From: Closterium sp. Naga37s-1
Lineage: Eukaryota > Streptophyta > Zygnematophyceae > Desmidiales > Closteriaceae
Reading direction: 5' to 3'
DNA length: 64,000 bases
Assembly (NCBI GenBank): GCA_947471745.1
Contig: CANJKZ010000961.1
Coordinates: 248,001 to 312,000, forward strand
The number at the start of each line of letters is the position of its first letter. Position 1 is the first letter of the stretch. The position numbers and the translations under genes are program-made. This document shows positions 58,652 through 64,000 of this stretch, in pieces. The notes under the pieces were generated by a model. The model searched no databases and was not told the origin of the DNA. It saw nothing but the letters and a program-made list of their open reading frames with translations.

Positions 58652-60216
58652 TGTCAGAATGTTATTCTCTAGCCTGTAGTGGGGTGCTCTATAGCGAGTA
58701 CAACCCATCTAGGGTTTGCTATATGTATCCTCATTGCTGCTAGTGAACTCCTCCTCTTTTGCCTAAACTTCTCTTGCCTAGCTAGGACTTACCTAGCTAT
58801 GGCTCCTAACTCTACCTACTATTTTCACATGCTATCAGAGCAGGTCGATCCCCTTGGGTCGATCCTGTGGGTGGGCTCACCACCTCACTGCTTCCGCTGC
58901 TACTGCCACTCTCTGTGTCGCACGCCCCGTGGCGTGCGACGGATTTTTCATCCCGCCGCGCGCTCGGAGCGTGCGGCGGTTTTCTGCCCGCCGTGCGCCC
59001 CGAGGCGCGCGGCGGTTTTCTGCCCGCCGTGCGCCCCGGGGCGTGCGGCGGTTCTCTGCCCGCCGTGCGCCCCGAGGCGCGCGGCGGCCTTCTGCCCCGT
59101 CGGTCCGCGCGTCGCCCCCGGGGGGCGCTTCGACGGGCGACGGGGACCAGCCCGTCGTCCCCCATCGCCCGTCCTGGCCAGCGCGGGCTGCGCCAGCCCC
59201 GAGCGCGGCCCGTACGGGCTGCGCCCGGCCCGCGCGCGGCCCGTACGGGCTGCGCCAGGCCCGCGCGCGGCCCGTACGGGCTGCGCCAGGCCCGCGCGCG
59301 GCCCGTACGGGCTGCGCCAGGCCCGCGCGCGGCTCGGGCCGCCTGCGCGCGGTTCGTCGGGCTGTGCCAGGCCCGTGGGCGGCCCGTTCCTCTCTGTCCC
59401 TGAGCTGCTCGCTGTCCCCCGTGCTTCTGACGGTGCCCCACCCCTACTGCTGCCCGTTCTCCTGAATTAGGGTTTGGGGGTGAGGAGTGTGGGGGTGGCG
59501 GTTGTGTGTTACTCCCCTTGCTCCTCCTCCTCCCTGGTCTCCCACTGCTGCAGCTGCCGCTGAGGGGGGTGGGTGTGTGGGAGCCTAGGGTTTAGGGTTT
59601 TAGGGGGGTGCGTGGGAGTGGAGCTAGGGTTTGAGCAGTGGGTGTGTGTCGAGGGTGTGGGGCAGTTGGAGGAGGTTGTGTGGAGGTACCTGTCGTGTCG
59701 CCTGCAGCGCCTGTAGTCCGTCGCCCTTGCTTCGGTAGCCAGTGAGCCTGCTGCACCAGTCGCCAGTGGGTCCGTTGCTCCTGCCGCTCTTCTATAGCCG
59801 CCGAGCCAGTTACTCCAGTAGTCTGTCGCCCTTGCTTCGGTAGCCTCTGAGTCAGCCGCTCCTGTGCCCGTGCCTCTGCAGCTTCAGTCGTTGCCTCCCA
59901 TCTTCTCTACCTCCACAGCTCCTCCTCCTCCTCACTTGCCCGCTGTGATTAGCTCTAGCTTTGCTTACCTTTGTGAACTCCTGCTCTATACCTGCTTGCT
60001 CATTGTACTGATTACACCCCACTTTGGCTATGGGGGTGTGTCAGAATGTTATTCTCTAGCCTGTAGTGGGGTGCTCTATAGCGAGTACAACCCATCTAGG
60101 GTTTGCTATATGTATCCTCATTGCTGCTAGTGAACTCCTCCTCTTTTGCCTAAACTTCTCTTGCCTAGCTAGGACTTACCTAGCTATGGCTCCTAACTCT
60201 ACCTACTATTTTCACA
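58652..60216 (+). mobile_element. Young non-autonomous copia element (1,565 bp) nested in a copia 3' LTR
   Basis: The LTRs 58652-58829 and 60039-60216 (178 bp each, TGTCAGAATG...TTTTCACA) are identical as far as I can compare by eye. GCTTA is duplicated at 58647-58651 and 60217-60221. The primer site TGCTATCAGAGC follows the first LTR (58830). The purine tract GGCTATGGGGGTG ends at 60038. The interior is GC-rich tandem sequence (CGCGCGGCGGTTTTCTGCCC units; CCCGTACGGGCTGCGCC units) with no gag or pol. Its LTR and interior resemble those of the element at 5618-7892. Confidence 0.95.
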
Positions 60217-60333
60217 GCTTATATTGTGTAGGCTATAATGGGGCAGCTCATAAATGGTACAGCCCAATTAAGGTTAATACTTGTACCAACTTTCTGCTCA
60301 ATGCATTCATTCTCGCTCATTCATTCTCGTTTG

Positions 60334-60885
60334 AGTGATGGCGTCTGGTGAGAAGTGACGAGGCAAGAATCTGCTATATAGTATGACAGGGACGAGTGAA
60401 GCGCACTCGCCGTGAGTGGCGGTTTCATCGTAGAAACACCCATGGCGCCGCGACTCGAAACGTGGCGGTTACGAAACAATTATCGCTGCAAAGGAAGAAC
60501 GCTTCCGTCACAGACGCGCGGCCGCTCTTACTCAGCCCGACGCCTGGGCTGGACGATTATTACTCGGACTGGCCTCATGAAATACGAGCTACAACAGGCG
60601 TCTGACAAGAATAATGGTGGTTTGTTTACGACTCAGGGAGTTTCAAAACACGCACAGGCTAATGCAGTCCCTTGAAAGCCACGGAATGGGGTCAGTTGGG
60701 GGAGAGGAAGACAGTCGGCCTAGTCGAATTTGAGGAGAGGAGAAGATTGAAGGCGGACCTTGGGATTGGGATTTCATTTCTGTTCAGTAAACTCGGTTCA
60801 GAACGATACCGAGGCGTTGAGGATTTCTCCTATGCGAAAGAAAATTATTGGTTGTGTCTTGCGACTCGTTCACTTCTGTTGGGTG
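60334..60885. other. No gene recognised
   Basis: Flank of the retroelement block. Short plus-strand frames (60396-60675) have no recognisable features. Confidence 0.3.
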
Positions 60886-61932
60886 CAGTGCCCTAGATAT
60901 CAGACTTTGGAGTCTGAATCAGAGTCCGTTCAGACTTTTTTTTTGTACCTAGTCTGAACTCAAAGAATTTATTTATGTACCTTGTCTGATTTTCCAGAGT
61001 TTTTTCTTATGAGTTGTCTGAAATTTCAGCCTAATTTTACTAGGGTAGGCTGAGCCTCAGACTTGTATCGGGGGTACACTCTGCGCGCTTATCGGAGCAA
61101 AGTTTCCTGGAAGTTTCCTTCCGATATGCCCACTTCCGAGATGGCAGTGGAGTGCCAGGACGTGAGCAACGCTCACTTCGACAGTTGGGACATCCAAATA
61201 CACTCGTTCGTCGAGAATATCTTCCAGTTACGCTGAGGAAATGGTTGCGTGATTACGAGATTTCTGAGGACAAAATCTCGTCACATGTAAGTTATCGCTA
61301 ATGTATTGTAAAGAATAGGCGACTTTGATGCTGATTCGCTGTAAAAACATCTGCAGCACGCACTGGTGTGAATTGCGAAGTTCCTGATCCATAGTGAAAG
61401 TTTCGTGTGGCACTGTCTGATCCTCACATGCCACGCCAAGCAACAGTTTTTGCCTGCTGCCAGCTCAGCTGCGTGGCACTTGGCCCACCTGATACAGATC
61501 GGGTGAACGATCGAATCCCTTGAAAAGCAAATCCAAAACTGACAAAATCGGCACACATGCGAGAAAATGGGTACAGAACGGTGATCACACACATGACAAA
61601 ACGAAATGAGATCAGCAGAGCAGAAACAACCATGCGCTGCACGTGACAAAAACACCGGAACGCCGCCGACATGAGCAGAGGCGATGCACGAGCACGAGCA
61701 CGTTGCCTGATGCGTTGGTATGGTAGGCTGTAATCAGCTTCAATGCTATTATAACGGCTTTTACGAAACTGCATGAACATCATAAAATTTGAAGTAACTC
61801 TGACAGTTCAGACAAAAAAAATTGTGCTTGTCTGAATTTTCAGACTAAAATTTTGAGGCACCTCTGACAGACAGAGTTCCAGGAGGGGTGTACTCTGAGG
61901 CCTCAGACTACCTCAAAACGAATCTAGGGGCC
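60886..61932. mobile_element. Possible TIR element, ~1.05 kb
   Basis: TTGGGTG occurs on both sides (60879-60885 and 61933-61939). The inner ends are CCCTAGAT and, inverted, CCCCTAGATTCG. Further inside both ends are rich in GTCTGA/TCAGAC pieces in inverted orientation. No transposase is seen. The terminal match is short, so this is tentative. Confidence 0.4.
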
Positions 61933-62039
61933 TTGGGTGATATCGGTTGAGAACGTTTATGAGGAAATAGGAACAGTCATTCTACTTTGCAATGTAACCT
62001 AGTTTTCTTAAAAGACGTTCATTCCAATAAGTGGAGTTA

Positions 62040-63000
62040 AAGAAGCGGGTCGATTTTGAAGCGCCTCAAAATACACCAAGGAGTCAAGAGCAGGAGAGTT
62101 TACCCGACAAAGGAATGTGGGGAGGGGGGTCAAGCAGGGCGTAGGCGAGGGCGGAGGGCACGCCCCAGACGAATGCATTGAGGAGGAGAATGAGGAGAGG
62201 CGTGAGCAGGCCGAGAGAGAGACCGGCGAGGAACCCTGGCTGCGAGTGGGTGGGGAGTGGAAAGTCGGAAGGAGAGGAGAGACGGAATATGGATTAGGGG
62301 AGTAGGCGAGGGCGGAGGGCACGCCCCAGACGAATGCATTGAGGAGGAGAACGAGCAGAGGCATGAGCGGTCCGAGAGACAGACCGGCGAGGGAGCCAGG
62401 CTGCTTGCACGGGTGGGGAATGGAAAAAGGGGTATCGAGGAATCTTAGAATTGAGTCGACTGAAAGTGAACCAAGCTGAGCGTTATTACTTTCTATAACA
62501 TGCCTGCACGTATTACAGAGAAGCACACACTAGCACACCGCTTGCACGTAAGTCACAGTGTTGTCATGGAATCTTCAAATGCATTTTCTCCCTGTTACTG
62601 TTGCTTTCAGCAAAAATCACTAGGAGTTAAGCGGGAAAACAACTAGGAGTTGCAGCAAGCCTGAGCCCCAACACCCCTGAGCCCCAACACCCCTGCAGGT
62701 TTGACTCAAAGAGCCATCTTCTGGTTTGACTCGAAAAGCTTATTTGTCACCATTGCCTTCGAGCGAGAACACGCGAGGAGGAGCTTTTGAGGCGCCTCAA
62801 AAGTCATAAATGAACAATCTATCGTTTCTTTGGGCGGGAGCACAACTAGGAGCTGCACCCGGCCTGGGCCCACGCCCAACGCCCTTGCAACTGCCTTTTG
62901 CAAGCGCTTTTGAGGCACCTAAACGCCCATAACTTACCGTTTCCTTGAGTGGGAACACAACTAGGAGCTGCACCAGGCCTGGACCCAACGCTCCTGCAGT
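62040..63000 (-). other. Unrecognised minus-strand gene pieces with repeated exon-like blocks
   Basis: Two copies (62302-62400 and 62140-62232) of a block encode, on the minus strand, a hydrophobic stretch ending LLLNAFVWGVPSALAY, a likely membrane helix. Three copies of another block (about 62625-62700, 62825-62895, 62945-63000) encode PGxVQLLVV-P-KET and end near AAACG|GTAAGT-like donors. Palindrome-family members occur at 62054-62072, 62453-62460 and 62785-62802. The product is not recognised; the gene may continue past the window. Confidence 0.4.
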
Positions 63001-64000
63001 TGCGGTGGACACGAGGCGGAGGGACAAGGAAGGTGGGAGGTACAAGGAGGAATAAGAGAAGATTGAGGGGACAGGAGGAATGAGGAGACACAAGGAGGAA
63101 TAAGGAAAATGGGAGGAGGGGGGAGGGACAAAAACTTTGGAAGAAACAGGAGCATGCATGCATGAGGGCACATGGTCGGAGGAGGCAGAGGTGTCAATGC
63201 GGACAACTTTCAACTTCTCTCTCATCCTCGACAGGGACAAAGGAGTGCGAGATCCAGACATAGCTCAGTGAGCTGCGTGCGTGCAGTAGGCTTAAAGCAA
63301 AGGAAAAAACAGCAGTAGATTTCTGCTCTGGTCCTCGACAGGGACAAAGGAGTGCGAGAAGAACATGCATGCAAGGCGTACCAAAGAGAGCTCCTTTAGT
63401 GAGTGTGCTTGTATTGAAGGGAATGAGAAGGATGAAACCCCTGAAGCAACAAGTGAGCGGGCTCAAGGCAGGAGCGCCATAAAAAAAGGGGGAAGGAGAA
63501 TGGAAATCTATGAGTGCGTATGTTTCGTGCGTCTCTGGAATAGGCCTCTGAAGCAAGTGGATGACAGGTGTAACGACAGAGCGACAGAAGGAAGGGCGCG
63601 ATGGGGCTCACTGCTTCGTGTGAGGAAAGGGTCAAGGCAAGGGAGAGGAGCAGCGAGGGAGAAAGCGGGAGAGAAGAGAGAGAGAGCACGGGGCGGGAGA
63701 GAAGAGAGAGAGCACACGGGGCGGGAGAGAAGAGAGAGAGCGCACGGGGCGGGAGAGAAGAGAGAGAGAGAGAGCACGGGGCGGGAGAGAAGAGAGAGGG
63801 CACGGGGCGGGGACAGGACAGCCCGGCGACGGCGGAGGCAAAGCGGAGCTTCTGGAGGGGTATACATAGTAGCCAAGCCGAACATTTTTTAGATGATGAC
63901 GTTCGAACGGATGGAAAAGAGAAAGCGAGAAAGATTGGAGGGAAAGGATGCGTGGGGAAAGCGAGGGGAGGTAAAGAGTGCATTGTGCTAGCTCGTGGGG
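63000..64000. repeat. Purine-rich repeats, no certain gene
   Basis: GGAGGAATAAGGA-like units occur at 63040-63120. GGGACAAAGGAGTGCGAGA appears twice (63234 and 63342). A ~26-bp GGGGCGGGAGAGAAGAGAGAGAGC-like array (given in part) spans about 63655-63815. Long Ser/Leu/Pro ORFs on the minus strand are compositional. Confidence 0.6.

Larger units (their letters stand above)
55984..60333 (+). mobile_element. Degenerate Ty1/copia element, plus strand, 5' truncated in the linker, 3' LTR split
   Basis: It starts inside the repetitive integrase-RT linker (55984-56580, GAGCTGGAGG-like repeats). It continues through RT and RNase H to 58402, a purine tract (58614-58629) and a 3' LTR: 58630-58651, continued at 60222-60333. 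A non-autonomous element fills the gap. It is the inverted sister of the neighbouring minus-strand copy. Confidence 0.85.

Noticed and set aside
60396..60675. Short plus-strand ORFs after the retroelement block
   Set aside because: They have no motif, no splice context and no length beyond chance.

Overview
The window is nuclear DNA of a eukaryote with the green-plant gene repertoire. It holds a spliced O-fucosyltransferase-family gene, a 30-exon ABCC (MRP) transporter of the plant ABCC1/ABCC2 type, a family-18 glycosidase-like gene, a nuclear tRNA-Asn, Ty1/copia elements primed by the usual plant initiator-Met-tRNA site, an R2-like (RLE-type) LINE, and hAT-like elements. The repeat-laden introns and the sequence style make me lean towards a streptophyte alga (Zygnematophyceae, perhaps Closterium-like). 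That is an inference from style, not a proof.

Layout. 259-4696 (+): O-fucosyltransferase gene with many decayed copies of its own exons in its introns. About 5300-11176 (-): dead RLE-type LINE, split by a 2,275-bp non-autonomous copia element (5618-7892, 5-bp target duplication). 11680-12215: tandem repeats. 12909-12982 (-): tRNA-Asn(GTT). 13901-48870 (+): ABCC transporter. All 30 exons have GT-AG borders, the intron phases agree throughout, and the exons sum to 5,727 nt (1,908 aa). Its introns hold several large tandem arrays (79-bp x ~48, 29-bp x ~72, 11-bp, 9-bp, 62-bp), a run of 113 C, a 2.46-kb LTR element, two TIR elements, a ~0.8-kb fold-back, and dozens of decayed partial copies of neighbouring exons. 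49410-50559 (-): GH18 chitinase-like gene with both key catalytic acids replaced, convergent with the transporter; its 5' exon is not visible. 50671-60333: two decayed copia elements in opposite orientation, the second carrying a very young non-autonomous copia element in its 3' LTR. 60340-64000: a possible TIR element, repeated exon-like pieces of an unrecognised minus-strand gene, and purine-rich repeats.

The most unusual signal is a dispersed family of 18-bp perfect palindromes, TTTTGAGNCGNCTCAAAA, whose variable pair co-varies (A/T, T/A, G/C). In at least six places a palindrome sits exactly between two direct copies of a short host segment, often an exon piece. In three cases the segment is 44-45 bp. 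In two further places the palindrome is part of a tandem unit (44+18=62 bp; 61+18=79 bp). Palindromes, exon duplication and satellite formation therefore look linked here. This may be an undescribed duplication or insertion process.
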